Shown here: positions 17,765-27,720 of the stretch, piece by piece
How positions within the stretch are numbered: position 1 is the first letter of the stretch
How the letters are laid out: every line of letters begins with the position of its first letter
Origin: Pseudomonas sp. B33.4
GTDB lineage: Bacteria; Pseudomonadota; Gammaproteobacteria; Pseudomonadales; Pseudomonadaceae
Direction: 5' to 3'
Length of the DNA: 64,000 nucleotides
Assembly: GCF_034555375.1 (NCBI RefSeq)
Contig: NZ_CP140706.1
Span: 6,540,193-6,604,192 of the forward strand
Notes under the pieces: generated by a model
Told to the model about the DNA's origin: nothing
What the model saw: the letters and a program-made list of their open reading frames with translations, nothing else
Database searches by the model: none
Position numbers and translations under genes: made by a program

Positions 17765-19207
17765 ATGCTGATCCCCGTGATTCTGTCCGGCGGTGCCGGC
17801 ACCCGTTTGTGGCCGGTGTCCCGCGAGGGCCATCCCAAGCCGTTCATGACCCTGCCCGACGGCCAGTCGCTGCTTGGCAAGACCTACCAGCGCGCCGCCG
17901 CATTGCTCGACGGCTGGGGCGACATTGTCACGGTGACGAACCGCGAGTACTACTTCCAGAGCAAGGATCACTATTGCGCCGCCCACGTATCGCGCCATCG
18001 CGGGCACTTTCTGCTGGAGCCGACCGGGCGTAACACCGCGCCGGCAATTGCGGCGGCGGCGTTGTCGCTGCAAGCCTTGCACGGTGACGACGCGATCATG
18101 GTGGTGATGCCCGCCGACCATTTGATCGTCAATCAGGACGCGCTGAAAACGGCCGTCGAGCACGCAGTCAATCTGGCCAAGGACGGTTATCTGGTGACGT
18201 TCGGCGTGATCCCGACCGCAGCGGAAACCGGCTTCGGCTACATCGAAACCGGCGCGCCACTGGACGCCAAAGGCGCGGCGAAAGTGCAGCGTTTCGTCGA
18301 AAAGCCCGATCTGCAAACCGCCACGCATTACCTGGAGAGCGGCAACTTCCTGTGGAATTCGGGGATGTTCTGCTTCACCACCGCGAGCGTGATTGCCGAA
18401 TTGCAATTGCACGCACCCGAGTTGCTTGAGCAAACCCGTGCCTGCATGGCCGCCAGCGCGCCGATTGAAACGGTCGGCTGCCTGCAACAGGAATTGTCAC
18501 CGGCACTGTTCGCAGAAATCACCGACATCTCCATCGACTACGCGCTGATGGAGCGTTCGGAAAAAGTCGTCGTGGTTCCGGCCGGATTCGACTGGAGCGA
18601 CATTGGTTCGTGGGGTGCCGTTGCGGCGCTGGTCCCGGCCGACGCCGACAACAACCGCGCCAGCGGTGAAGCGATCTTCATCGACAGCCACAATAACTTC
18701 GTACAGAGCGAAGGCCGCCTGGTGGCGACGGTGGGTGTGGACAACCTGATTGTGGTCGACACCGCCGATGCCTTGCTGGTGGCCCATGCCGACCGTGCGC
18801 AGGACGTGCGCCGCGTGGCCAAGCAGCTCAAGGACAAATCCCACGAAGCCTACCGGCTGCATCGTACCGTCAGCCGCCCGTGGGGCACTTACACGGTTCT
18901 CGAAGAAGGTCCGCGCTTCAAGATCAAGCGCATCGTGGTCAAACCTGGCGGCAAGCTCTCGTTGCAAATGCACCATCACCGCAACGAACACTGGGTGGTG
19001 GTCGAAGGCATGGCCAAGGTCACCAACAACGGCTCCGGCACGACGCTGGTCGCCAAGAACGAATCGACCTTCATCGCCGCCGGCCACAAGCATCGTCTGG
19101 AAAACCCCGGCGTGATCGATCTGGTGATCATCGAAGTGCAAAGCGGCGAATACCTGGGAGAGGACGATATCGTCCGCTTCGAAGACCAGTACGGCAGGAC
19201 GGTTTAA
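17765..19207 (+). CDS. wbpW: Bifunctional phosphomannose isomerase / GDP-mannose pyrophosphorylase
   Basis: 480 residues, typical of the type II bifunctional enzymes (AlgA/WbpW/ManC). The N-terminal pyrophosphorylase signature SGGAGTRLWPVSREGHPKPF and the later GFGYIETG make GDP-mannose. The C-terminal cupin with GGKLSLQMHHHRNEHWVVV isomerises fructose-6-P to mannose-6-P. Together with gmd and rmd it supplies GDP-D-rhamnose. An algA paralogue is expected elsewhere in the genome; position in this operon supports the name wbpW. Confidence 0.9.
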   Translation: MLIPVILSGGAGTRLWPVSREGHPKPFMTLPDGQSLLGKTYQRAAALLDGWGDIVTVTNREYYFQSKDHYCAAHVSRHRGHFLLEPTGRNTAPAIAAAALSLQALHGDDAIMVVMPADHLIVNQDALKTAVEHAVNLAKDGYLVTFGVIPTAAETGFGYIETGAPLDAKGAAKVQRFVEKPDLQTATHYLESGNFLWNSGMFCFTTASVIAELQLHAPELLEQTRACMAASAPIETVGCLQQELSPALFAEITDISIDYALMERSEKVVVVPAGFDWSDIGSWGAVAALVPADADNNRASGEAIFIDSHNNFVQSEGRLVATVGVDNLIVVDTADALLVAHADRAQDVRRVAKQLKDKSHEAYRLHRTVSRPWGTYTVLEEGPRFKIKRIVVKPGGKLSLQMHHHRNEHWVVVEGMAKVTNNGSGTTLVAKNESTFIAAGHKHRLENPGVIDLVIIEVQSGEYLGEDDIVRFEDQYGRTV

Positions 19208-20005
19208 ATGCTGCTTTCCCTGTACCGCTCGTTGCATGAATACCGAGGTTTCATCCTTGGCAGCGTGCAGCGAGAGTTTCAAGCGCGATACCGCAACTCG
19301 CTGTTTGGCGCTCTGTGGCCAATCTTCAATCCGCTGTCGATGATCATCGTTTACACCGTGATCTTTTCCCACATCATGCGCGCCCGTTTACCGGGCGTGG
19401 ATGACAGCATGGCCTACAGCATTTATCTGTGCGCCGGCCTGCTGGCGTGGGGTCTGTTTTCAGAAGTAACGCTGCGCAGCCAGAACATGTTTCTGGACAA
19501 CGCCAACCTGCTGAAAAAAATCAGCTTCCCGAGAGTCTGTCTGCCGGTGATCGTGCTGATCAATGCCGGGATCAATTTCGCCATCATTATTGGCTTGTTT
19601 CTCGGTTTCCTACTGGTCACCGGACGCTGGCCGGGCATGGCATTGCTGGCGCTGGTGCCACTGGTTGCCCTGCAAATGATGCTCAGCGCCGGCCTCGGCA
19701 TGGTGCTGGGCGTACTCAACGTATTTTTCCGTGATGTCGGGCAACTCTTCGGCATCTGTCTGCAATTCTGGTTCTGGCTGACCCCCATCGTTTATCCCAT
19801 CAGCATCTTGCCGGACTGGCTGCAAAGCCTGCTGCAATTCAATCCGCTGACCAACCTGATCGCCAGCTACCAGAACGTGTTCCTCTACGGTCAATGGCCA
19901 CTCTGGAGTTCACTGCTGCCGGCTTTCGTGATCGGTGCGGTGTTCTGCGCCGTCGGTCTGCGCCTTTTCCGCCAACGGGTCGGTGAAATGGTGGATGAGC
20001 TCTGA
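19208..20005 (+). CDS. wzm: O-polysaccharide ABC transporter, permease
   Basis: 265 residues with about six membrane segments and the ABC-2 permease layout. The cytoplasmic start reads REFQARYRNSLFGALWPIFN, a hallmark of Wzm-type proteins. It pairs with Wzt to export finished D-rhamnan across the inner membrane. It follows wbpW directly, and its stop overlaps the wzt start (TGATG). Confidence 0.9.
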   Translation: MLLSLYRSLHEYRGFILGSVQREFQARYRNSLFGALWPIFNPLSMIIVYTVIFSHIMRARLPGVDDSMAYSIYLCAGLLAWGLFSEVTLRSQNMFLDNANLLKKISFPRVCLPVIVLINAGINFAIIIGLFLGFLLVTGRWPGMALLALVPLVALQMMLSAGLGMVLGVLNVFFRDVGQLFGICLQFWFWLTPIVYPISILPDWLQSLLQFNPLTNLIASYQNVFLYGQWPLWSSLLPAFVIGAVFCAVGLRLFRQRVGEMVDEL

Positions 20006-21258
20006 TGGGACATATCCGTGTTACCGGGCTGGGCAAAGCCTATAAACAATACCCCAGCCGCTGGAGTCGCCTGGCCGAATGGCTGATTCCTTTTGCGGCG
20101 CTGCGTCACCGCCAGCATTGGGTACTCAAAGACCTTACGTTCGAAATCCCGGCCGGTGAGGCCGTGGGCATCGTCGGAGTCAATGGCGCAGGCAAGAGCA
20201 CGCTGCTGAAGATGATTACCGGTACCAGCCGCCAGACGTGCGGCAACATTGAGCTGTCGGGACGGGTCGCCGCGTTGCTGGAACTGGGCATGGGCTTTCA
20301 CCCGGACTTCACCGGCCGGCAAAACGCCGTGATGGCCGGGCAACTGCTCGGCATGCAACTTGATGAAATCAACGCGTTGATGCCACAGATCGAGCGCTTC
20401 GCTGAAATCGGCGAGGCGATTGATCATCCGGTGCGCACCTACTCCAGTGGCATGCAGATGCGCCTGGCATTCAGTGTTGCTACTGCGCGCCGCCCCGATA
20501 TTCTCATCGTCGACGAAGCCTTGTCCGTGGGCGACGCCTACTTCCAGCATAAAAGCTTCGAGCGTATCCGCAGTTTCCGCGAGGCTGGCACTACCCTGCT
20601 GATCGTGTCTCACGATCGTTCGGCGATTCAATCGATCTGCGATTCGGCGATCCTGCTCGATGGCGGCCGCATGGTCATGCACGACAGGCCTGAAGCGGTG
20701 ATGGATTACTACAACGCCTTGCTCGCCGAACGTGAAGGCCAGATCGTGCGCCAGGAAACGCTCAGCGACGGCCAGGTGCAAACCGTATCGGGCACTGGTG
20801 AGGCGGGCATTTTGCGCGTGCGCCTGCTCGACGAATCCGAACGCGCCATCGAAGCCGCCGAAGTTGGCCAGTCTGTGGTGCTGGCCGTCGACGTCGAGGT
20901 TCGTCAGGATATCGAAAGGTTGGTGCTGGGGTTCATGATCAAGGATCGCCTCGGCCAGCCCATGTATGGCATCAACACCCATCGCCAGAACCAGTCACTG
21001 GAAAACCTGCGAGCCGGCGAGCGCATCACCTACCGCTTTGCATTTGTCATGGGGTTGGGTAAAGGCAACTACTCCGTGGCCCTGAGCCTGTCGAGGCTGG
21101 ACTCACACCTGGATCGAAATTACGAATGGCGTGATCTCGGTCTGGTGTTTCATGTCATCAACAATCGACGCGAAGATTTCGTCGGTTGCGCATGGCTGAA
21201 CGCACAGACCACGATCAGCCGTGATGTCGAAACCAGCCGTGTGGAGCGCACACCATGA
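20005..21258 (+). CDS. wzt: O-polysaccharide ABC transporter, ATPase with C-terminal glycan-binding domain
   Basis: 417 residues. The N-terminal ATPase (about 1-240) has Walker A GVNGAGKSTLLKM, the signature YSSGMQMRLAF and Walker B DILIVDEALSVGDAYF. The C-terminal part (about 265-400) is a beta-rich Wzt carbohydrate-binding domain. In characterised systems of this kind that domain recognises the modified non-reducing end of the finished chain. That links export to chain termination, and the methyltransferase in the divergent operon is a candidate for making the mark. Confidence 0.9.
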   Translation: MGHIRVTGLGKAYKQYPSRWSRLAEWLIPFAALRHRQHWVLKDLTFEIPAGEAVGIVGVNGAGKSTLLKMITGTSRQTCGNIELSGRVAALLELGMGFHPDFTGRQNAVMAGQLLGMQLDEINALMPQIERFAEIGEAIDHPVRTYSSGMQMRLAFSVATARRPDILIVDEALSVGDAYFQHKSFERIRSFREAGTTLLIVSHDRSAIQSICDSAILLDGGRMVMHDRPEAVMDYYNALLAEREGQIVRQETLSDGQVQTVSGTGEAGILRVRLLDESERAIEAAEVGQSVVLAVDVEVRQDIERLVLGFMIKDRLGQPMYGINTHRQNQSLENLRAGERITYRFAFVMGLGKGNYSVALSLSRLDSHLDRNYEWRDLGLVFHVINNRREDFVGCAWLNAQTTISRDVETSRVERTP

Positions 21259-22622
21259 CCCGCTTGCTGGTGGAATGCACCCATGTGTTCAAACACCCGA
21301 CAGTCAACTCCGGTATTCAGCGCGTGGTTCGCAATGTCATCAAACAACTGCCTGCCAGCGCTGAAGGCGTAGAGTGCCTGCCGGTGGTGGTGCTCAATGG
21401 CGAACTCTATCGCGTGCTGCAACTGGCATCGCTCGATACGCCTTTTTTCAACAGGCTGGAAACCTTCGGTGGACGCCTGGAACGCCTCGCTCATCGCTTC
21501 TGGCAGTGGCATCAGCGTCGTGATGCGCAACTCAACTCGAAACTGGCGCGACGGATTTTGTATGTCGGCTACCGGCTGACGATCTTCGGCGCGTTCGGCC
21601 TGCCGATCCGCCTGATCCGACGGATCAACCGCACGCAACTGCTCAAACGTTGTTCACCCCTGCAACATCAGCCGGGCGATCAACTGGTGTTGCTGGATTC
21701 ATCCTGGCACTCGGATTTTTTCGCCCACGTCGAGCGGCTCAAACGCGACGGCGTCGGCATGATCGCGGTGATCTACGATCTGATCCCGCTGACTCATCCG
21801 CAGTTTTACGACACGCGTCTGGTCGAAGTGTTCAGCGAGTGGTTCGAATGGATCACCCGCACGGCCGATGGCTACATGGCCATTTCTGCCACGGTGCGCG
21901 ATCAGGTGCGTGAAGAATTGCAGCGCAGAATCGGTGCCGAACACACCGACCAGCGCTGGTTCGATTTCTTTCATCTGGGTTCCGAACTGGATCTGCACAA
22001 CAACCAGGCCACGGTCGAGCCGCGCCTGAAGCAATTGTTCACGACAACAGACCCGGTGTACCTGATGGTCAGCACCATCGAACCACGCAAGAACCACGCG
22101 TATCTGCTCGATGCCTTCGAACGCGCCTGGGCCACTGGCTCAACGGCACGGCTGTGCATCGCCGGGCGGGTCGGCTGGAAATGCGACGCCCTCCTCGCCC
22201 GGGTGCGCAATCATCCCGAGCTGAACCAGCGTCTGTTCATGTTCAACGACCTCAGTGACACCAGCCTTGAACACGCCTACGCCCACGCCAGTGCGTTGGT
22301 GTTTCCTTCGTTCGTCGAAGGCTTTGGTTTGCCCTTGGTGGAAGCCATGCAACGTGGCTTGCCGGCAATGGGTAGCGACATTGCGGTGTTTCGCGAAATC
22401 GGTGGCGAGTTCATGGCGTACTTTGATCTGCAGGATCCGCAAAGCCTTGCCGACTTGATCAACGGCTTCCAGCGCAGCGGCCAATTCCCCGCCGCTCGCG
22501 ATGTCGCCGATTGGCAGTGGATCGGCTGGCGCGAAGCCAGTCTGCAATTGGCCGAGCGGAGTGTGCGTAACGTCCTGCAAGCGCCGGTGGCGCCAGCGAG
22601 GCAGCATGCGCATAGCGCTTAA
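21255..22622 (+). CDS. wbpX: Glycosyltransferase, WbpX-like (D-rhamnan)
   Basis: 455 residues, close to P. aeruginosa WbpX as I remember it. GT4 fold with the C-terminal signature FPSFVEGFGLPLVEAMQRGL and the preceding STIEPRKNHAYLL. In the A-band pathway WbpX adds a D-rhamnose residue with different linkage from WbpY/WbpZ. The gene begins in an ATGA overlap with wzt. The name rests on gene order and length; the sequence family itself is certain. Confidence 0.8.
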   Translation: MTRLLVECTHVFKHPTVNSGIQRVVRNVIKQLPASAEGVECLPVVVLNGELYRVLQLASLDTPFFNRLETFGGRLERLAHRFWQWHQRRDAQLNSKLARRILYVGYRLTIFGAFGLPIRLIRRINRTQLLKRCSPLQHQPGDQLVLLDSSWHSDFFAHVERLKRDGVGMIAVIYDLIPLTHPQFYDTRLVEVFSEWFEWITRTADGYMAISATVRDQVREELQRRIGAEHTDQRWFDFFHLGSELDLHNNQATVEPRLKQLFTTTDPVYLMVSTIEPRKNHAYLLDAFERAWATGSTARLCIAGRVGWKCDALLARVRNHPELNQRLFMFNDLSDTSLEHAYAHASALVFPSFVEGFGLPLVEAMQRGLPAMGSDIAVFREIGGEFMAYFDLQDPQSLADLINGFQRSGQFPAARDVADWQWIGWREASLQLAERSVRNVLQAPVAPARQHAHSA

Positions 22623-23736
22623 CGCACGCATTCTTCAGGCACCGCGCACCGGCATCGGCCATTACGTTGCCGAACTGGTCAATGCTTTGCGCAGCGACCC
22701 TGACATTGACGTGACGTTGTTCCACGGCTGGGGCTGGAGCTCGGTGCTGCCGGAAGCGGCTATGCCCGGTTATTCGCGTCTTACGCCACTACTGCGGCAG
22801 ATTCCCGGAGCCTATCAGGCGCGCCGCTGGCTGGAGCAGAAACGCTTCGATCAGGGCCGCGCCCAAGGCATCGACCTCTATCACGAGCCGAGCCTGTGGC
22901 CGCTGGCCTTCGATGGCCCGACGGTGATCACTCTGCACGACCTGACTCACCTGCATTTCCCCGAAACCCAGCCCCCGGCGCGGCTCAAGGAAATCGAGCG
23001 CCGATTGGCCGTGGGTGTGCAGCAGGCCCAAGTGATTCTCACCGACTCGCAAGCCATTGCCGAAGAAGCTCAAGCCTGGTTCGGCCTGCCTGCCGAGCGT
23101 TTCGTCGTCGCACCACTCGGCGTCGCCGAGCGTTTTCACCCGCGCGAGGCGAGCGTCATTGACGCAGTGCTCAAGGCGCATGCAGTGGCGGTGCGGGAAT
23201 ATTTTCTATGCGTGGGCACGCTGGAGCCGCGCAAGAACCTTGGCTTGGCCCTGCGCGCCCATGCCCTGTTGCCAGAAACCGTGCGTCAGCGCTTTCCGCT
23301 GCTGATCGTCGGTATGGCCGGGTGGGAGCGCGAGCAGTTCAGTGAACCTTTGCGTCAGGCGCTGGCCAGCGGGCATGTGTGCCTGCTCGGTTATCTGCCC
23401 GATGAACAGCTCGCGCAACTACTGGCCGGCGCCCGGGCGCTGATTTTTCCGTCGCTGTATGAGGGGTTTGGTCTGCCGGTACTGGAGGCCATGGCCAGTG
23501 GCACCCCGGTGGTGCTCACGCGTTCTTCGGCGATGCCGGAAGTCGCGGGCGCAGCGGGCAACTATATTGAAGCTGACGATGCAGAAGGCCTGCGTGATGC
23601 GCTGAGCCGACTGATCGACGATCAAGCGCATTGGCAGGCATGCCAAGAAGCCGGGTTGCAGCAGTCACGGCTTTTTTCCTGGGAGCGTTGTGCACAGGCT
23701 ACGGCCGGTGCCTACCGCCAGGCCATGGGAGGTTGA
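22606..23736 (+). CDS. wbpY: Glycosyltransferase, WbpY-like (D-rhamnan)
   Basis: 376 residues from the ATG at 22606, which has GAGG upstream and gives the usual Rossmann start (MRIALNARILQAPRTGIGHY). It overlaps the end of wbpX by 17 bp. GT4 signature FPSLYEGFGLPVLEAMASGT and GTLEPRKNLGLAL. WbpY adds D-rhamnose in the repeating unit in P. aeruginosa. The gene name rests on order and length. Confidence 0.8.
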   Translation: MRIALNARILQAPRTGIGHYVAELVNALRSDPDIDVTLFHGWGWSSVLPEAAMPGYSRLTPLLRQIPGAYQARRWLEQKRFDQGRAQGIDLYHEPSLWPLAFDGPTVITLHDLTHLHFPETQPPARLKEIERRLAVGVQQAQVILTDSQAIAEEAQAWFGLPAERFVVAPLGVAERFHPREASVIDAVLKAHAVAVREYFLCVGTLEPRKNLGLALRAHALLPETVRQRFPLLIVGMAGWEREQFSEPLRQALASGHVCLLGYLPDEQLAQLLAGARALIFPSLYEGFGLPVLEAMASGTPVVLTRSSAMPEVAGAAGNYIEADDAEGLRDALSRLIDDQAHWQACQEAGLQQSRLFSWERCAQATAGAYRQAMGG

Positions 23737-24867
23737 ATGCGGGTTCTTCATTTTTTCAAGACATACCTGCCTGACTCGGTCGGCGGCATTGAGCAAGTGA
23801 TCTTCCAACTTTGCGAAAGCGGCGCCCAGCATGGCATCGATGGCCAGGTGCTGACGCTCAGTACCGATCCGACACCGCCCGTGATGCAACTCGGTCAGCA
23901 TGAGGTGCACCGCGCCAAACTCGATATTCAATTCGCCTCCACCGGGTTTTCCTGGAGTGTGTTCAAACAGTTTCGCGAGATGGCGGCCGAGGCCGATGTA
24001 GTCAATTACCACTTCCCGTGGCCGTTCATGGACTTGGTGCACTTCGCCAGTGCGATGAATAAACCCAGCGTGGTGACTTACCACTCGGACATTATTCGCC
24101 AGAAGCACCTGCTCAAACTCTACCGTCCCCTGATGAATCGCTTCCTCGCCAGTGCCGACCGCATTGTTGCCGCTTCGCCGAACTACCTGCACACCAGCGA
24201 CGTGCTGCAACAGTTTCAGGACAAGACCCGGGTGATTCCCTACGGTTTGAACAAGGCCGGTTATCCACAGCCTGACTCCGCACGGATGAATCGATGGCGC
24301 CAGCAGCTTGGGGATAAGTTTTTCCTGTTTGTCGGCGTGATGCGTTACTACAAAGGCCTGCACATTTTGCTGGAGGCCCTGAAAGACGTGGACTATCCCG
24401 TGGTCATTGTCGGAGCCGGGCCGCTGGAACTGGAGCTGCACGCGCAGGCGCAGGCGCTGGGCCTGCGCAATATTCATTTCCTCGGACGCCTGGGTGACGA
24501 GGACAAGGTCGCGCTGTTGCAACTGAGCTACGCCATTGTCTTCCCTTCGCATCTGCGTTCGGAAGCGTTCGGCATTTCCTTGCTGGAAGGCGCGATGTAC
24601 GGCAAACCGATGATTTCCAGCGAGATCGGCACCGGCACCAGCTACATCAATATCCACAACGAGACCGGGCTGGTGGTGCCGCCGAGTCATCCACAGGCGT
24701 TTCGCGAAGCAATGCGAACCCTGTGGGAAGACCCGGTGCGGGCTGCCGCCATGGGGGTGAAAGCCGAAGCGCGTTACCGGCAGTTATTCACAGCCGATGA
24801 CATGGGCCGCAAGTGGACAGAGCTGTATCAGGAGTTGCTGGAAGAGAAATCGCTGTCCTACGCCTGA
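23737..24867 (+). CDS. wbpZ: Glycosyltransferase, WbpZ-like (D-rhamnan)
   Basis: 376 residues, starting immediately after the wbpY stop. GT4 features: DSVGGIEQVIFQLCES near the N-terminus, a donor-binding region with FVGVMRYYKGLHILLEAL and the signature FPSHLRSEAFGISLLEGAMY. In P. aeruginosa WbpZ adds the first D-rhamnose to the lipid-linked primer. This is the last gene of the operon. The primer transferase WbpL is not in the window. An exact DnaA box lies inside the gene at 24261. Confidence 0.8.
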   Translation: MRVLHFFKTYLPDSVGGIEQVIFQLCESGAQHGIDGQVLTLSTDPTPPVMQLGQHEVHRAKLDIQFASTGFSWSVFKQFREMAAEADVVNYHFPWPFMDLVHFASAMNKPSVVTYHSDIIRQKHLLKLYRPLMNRFLASADRIVAASPNYLHTSDVLQQFQDKTRVIPYGLNKAGYPQPDSARMNRWRQQLGDKFFLFVGVMRYYKGLHILLEALKDVDYPVVIVGAGPLELELHAQAQALGLRNIHFLGRLGDEDKVALLQLSYAIVFPSHLRSEAFGISLLEGAMYGKPMISSEIGTGTSYINIHNETGLVVPPSHPQAFREAMRTLWEDPVRAAAMGVKAEARYRQLFTADDMGRKWTELYQELLEEKSLSYA

Positions 24868-24903
24868 TCTCAGGCAGAAACACATTCCAGTGCAGGGATC
24901 GGT

Positions 24904-26934
24904 TTACAGGTCCAACACCAAGGGTTGGTTGCTTTGTGCCGGGACCGCGCAGCAAATCAGCACATGCCCCGCTTCCGGGATATCCGCCGGCGGCTGTGGA
25001 TAATTCACCGCACCGCTGACCAGCCGGGTCTTGCAGGTACCGCACGAACCACCGCGGCAACTGAACTCCGGGCGTAGCCCACGACTTTCCGCCAGCTCCA
25101 GCAAACTCCCGCCATCGGGCTGCCAGCGCGCCTCTTTCGCCGAGCGCTCGAACACCACCGGCACCGAAGTGGTCGCTGCGGGCGGTTGTTCGATGACGAT
25201 CGCGTCCGGATCGGCCTGACGTTTCAGCGTCGACGGGCCAAAGGTTTCCGCATGAATCTGCGCATCGCGCACATCCAGCTCACGCAAGGTGTCGTACAAA
25301 CCTTGAGTAAATCCGCCGGGGCCGCAGAGGACAAAGTCGAGCTGATCGAAATCCTCGGCTTCCAGTATGTTCCTCAGCACGGTGCCGTCGATGCGCCCAC
25401 GCACATCAAAATCCTCGCCCTCTTGCAGTTCAGCTTCCGGCTGGCTGAGCAAACGCAGCACTCGTACAGCATCGCCTGCGGTTTCCAGCAAACGATCCAA
25501 CTCCCTGCGAAACGGCTGATCGACGAGGCTGCGCGAACTCTGCAGCAACAATGTCGGACGAATCCCCCGAGTGCGTAAGCCTTGGTAAACCACCTCGCGC
25601 AACATCGACAACAACGGCGTGATTCCTACACCGGCCGCCAACAACACCAACGGTCGCTGCTCCAGCGGCGCCACGGTGAAATGCCCTTGTGGTGCCCGCG
25701 CTTCCAGTACATCGCCGACGCGAATCTGCTCATGCAGATGCGAGGAAATCAGGCCTTCGCGCTTGACGCTGATCCGATAGAAACCATCCGACGGCGCACT
25801 CGAAAGACTATACGTACGGATGTGTACCTCACCGTCGAGCGTGAAACGCAGCGGCAGATGCTGGCCCGCGAGAAACACCGGCAAACCGGCACCATCGGCG
25901 GGCTCCAGATAGATCGAGCGAATGTGCTGACTCTCCGCTTCGATCTTCGCCACCCGCAGCGGCCGCCATTGATTGCCCAGCGCTTGCGCCTGCAAACGTG
26001 CGTTCGCCTCGGCCCAGTTACCGGTCAACAGACTGGTCGGCGACATGCCGTCGAAGCGCCAGCGCAACGCCAATGCCGCCGGGCGCCGCACCAGTTTTTC
26101 CACATCGAATGTCCACAGGCGCTCGGCGCCCTGAAAAGCCTCGATCTGCGGATCATCGAGAAGAATCTCGGTACGCCCGCTGAGTTGCAGCAGATCACCA
26201 GTGGAAAAGTCGATGAACAGCAAGCCGGCCTTGGGATTGAGCAGCAGATTGCCGAGGGTATTGAAGTGCAGATTGCCGGCAAAGTCAGGGATAGTCAGAC
26301 GATTGCCTTCCACTCGTACGAAACCGGCTTGGCCGCCACGGTGGGAAACATCCACCGCACGCTGGCCATCGACATCGACGTAACTGGCGACGAAGAATGT
26401 GTCGGCGCCCTCGATCAACGCAATGGCCGCATCGTCGAGACCGTCAAGATGCCGAGCCGGGCGAGTCTGCGGATCCGTCAGTGGCACACGTTGAAACTGA
26501 CGCAGTTGAATGTATTGCGGGCAATTGCCGAAAGCCTGATCCACGCTCACGTTGAAACCCTGCGCGGTCAGATTGTCGACATGGCCGTTAAGGCGATTGC
26601 GCCGGCGGGTGTGCAGTTCGATGCCGAGCAAACCGATTGGCTCGCCGTTGCGCAATTGCGCCGGATCATCGGCCGACGGTTGGCTGGCGAAATGCAGATG
26701 CTCGGGATCGGGCGAGTGGGCAAACCCCGGCGCGCCTTCGAGCACACTGGCCCACGGCCGCCCTTGCGCATCGACGGCGCCGTACAGCATGAAGGGCAAT
26801 TGCTGATAGAACTCACGGTGCTGGTCCGGCATCCAGGTGCGAATCACCTTGCGCCCGAAGGCTTCCATGCGTTCGGCAACGCCGACATGGGCCTGCAATT
26901 GCTGTTCGCCAGCGTGCCACGGTGAACGTTCCAT
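24904..26934 (-). CDS. Three-domain oxidoreductase: PNPOx-like + FAD/NAD reductase + 2Fe-2S ferredoxin
   Basis: 676 residues from the ATG at 26934 (a GTG lies just upstream). The N-terminal third (about 40-290) resembles the pyridoxamine-5'-phosphate-oxidase split-barrel family. Next comes a ferredoxin-NADP reductase module (about 330-570), with a flavin-binding RTYSLSSAP and LLAAGVGITPLLSMLREV. Last is a plant-type ferredoxin (about 595-676) with FSCRGGSCGTCKTRL and a later CC for the 2Fe-2S cluster. The layout suggests NAD(P)H to flavin to cluster electron transfer to or from the N-terminal domain. The gene is convergent with wbpZ; the substrate is unknown. Confidence 0.85.
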   Translation of the reverse strand: MERSPWHAGEQQLQAHVGVAERMEAFGRKVIRTWMPDQHREFYQQLPFMLYGAVDAQGRPWASVLEGAPGFAHSPDPEHLHFASQPSADDPAQLRNGEPIGLLGIELHTRRRNRLNGHVDNLTAQGFNVSVDQAFGNCPQYIQLRQFQRVPLTDPQTRPARHLDGLDDAAIALIEGADTFFVASYVDVDGQRAVDVSHRGGQAGFVRVEGNRLTIPDFAGNLHFNTLGNLLLNPKAGLLFIDFSTGDLLQLSGRTEILLDDPQIEAFQGAERLWTFDVEKLVRRPAALALRWRFDGMSPTSLLTGNWAEANARLQAQALGNQWRPLRVAKIEAESQHIRSIYLEPADGAGLPVFLAGQHLPLRFTLDGEVHIRTYSLSSAPSDGFYRISVKREGLISSHLHEQIRVGDVLEARAPQGHFTVAPLEQRPLVLLAAGVGITPLLSMLREVVYQGLRTRGIRPTLLLQSSRSLVDQPFRRELDRLLETAGDAVRVLRLLSQPEAELQEGEDFDVRGRIDGTVLRNILEAEDFDQLDFVLCGPGGFTQGLYDTLRELDVRDAQIHAETFGPSTLKRQADPDAIVIEQPPAATTSVPVVFERSAKEARWQPDGGSLLELAESRGLRPEFSCRGGSCGTCKTRLVSGAVNYPQPPADIPEAGHVLICCAVPAQSNQPLVLDL

Positions 26935-26979
26935 CACGATCTCTCCCCTGCACCGTCGGCACAGTGTGGATTGCGAAAA

Positions 26980-27606
26980 TCAAGCGGTGTTTTGCAGACC
27001 GGCAACCGTGCGCGGCATGCCGACGAAACCAGGCAGGGCTTCAACCCGGGCCAGCCAGGCGCGGACGTTACCGTAGTCGTCCAGCGACACGTTGCCTTCC
27101 GGTGCGTGGGCGATGTAACTGTAGGCCGAAACGTCGGCAATGCTCGGTTCGTCGCCGGCCAGATACGGCGTTTTGCCCAACTCGGCGTCCATCACTTTGA
27201 GCAGGTTGTGCGCACGGGTAATGGCTTCTTCAGCATTCAGTTGCGCGCCGAATACGGTGACCAAACGGGCGGCAGCGGGGCCGAAAGCAATCGGTCCGGC
27301 GGCGGCCGACAACCAGCGCTGCACCCGTGCCGCACCGATCGGGTCAGCGGGCAGCCAACGACCATTGCCGTATTTCTGCGCCAGATACACCAGAATCGCG
27401 TTGGAGTCGGCCAGCACCACACCGCCGTCATCAATGGCCGGGACTTGGCCAAAACTGTTGATCGCCAGATACGCCGGCTGCTTGTGCTCACCCTTGGCCA
27501 GATCGACGAAGATCAGCTCGGTCGGCAATTGCAGCAGGGACAGCATCAACTCGACACGGTGGGCGTGGCCGGAACGTGGAAAGTTGTAGAGTTTGATCGC
27601 TTGCAT
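26980..27606 (-). CDS. Glutathione S-transferase family protein
   Basis: 208 residues. An N-terminal thioredoxin-like half ([18 protein letters not shown], then the GSH-binding [10 protein letters not shown] and [14 protein letters not shown]) is followed by an all-helical half with the conserved [15 protein letters not shown]. Such proteins conjugate glutathione or have a reductase role; the substrate cannot be predicted. It lies downstream of a LysR-type gene on the same strand, which may regulate it. Confidence 0.9.
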   Translation of the reverse strand: MQAIKLYNFPRSGHAHRVELMLSLLQLPTELIFVDLAKGEHKQPAYLAINSFGQVPAIDDGGVVLADSNAILVYLAQKYGNGRWLPADPIGAARVQRWLSAAAGPIAFGPAAARLVTVFGAQLNAEEAITRAHNLLKVMDAELGKTPYLAGDEPSIADVSAYSYIAHAPEGNVSLDDYGNVRAWLARVEALPGFVGMPRTVAGLQNTA

Positions 27607-27720
27607 GGTCGACTCCGCTGAACAGGGGCGCCGCTGCGGGGATGAGAGCGCCGATGGAGGCCATCTTGCGCTGATCGCGAAAACAACAGAATAACCAGCA
27701 ACCGCAATCGATTATTTCAT

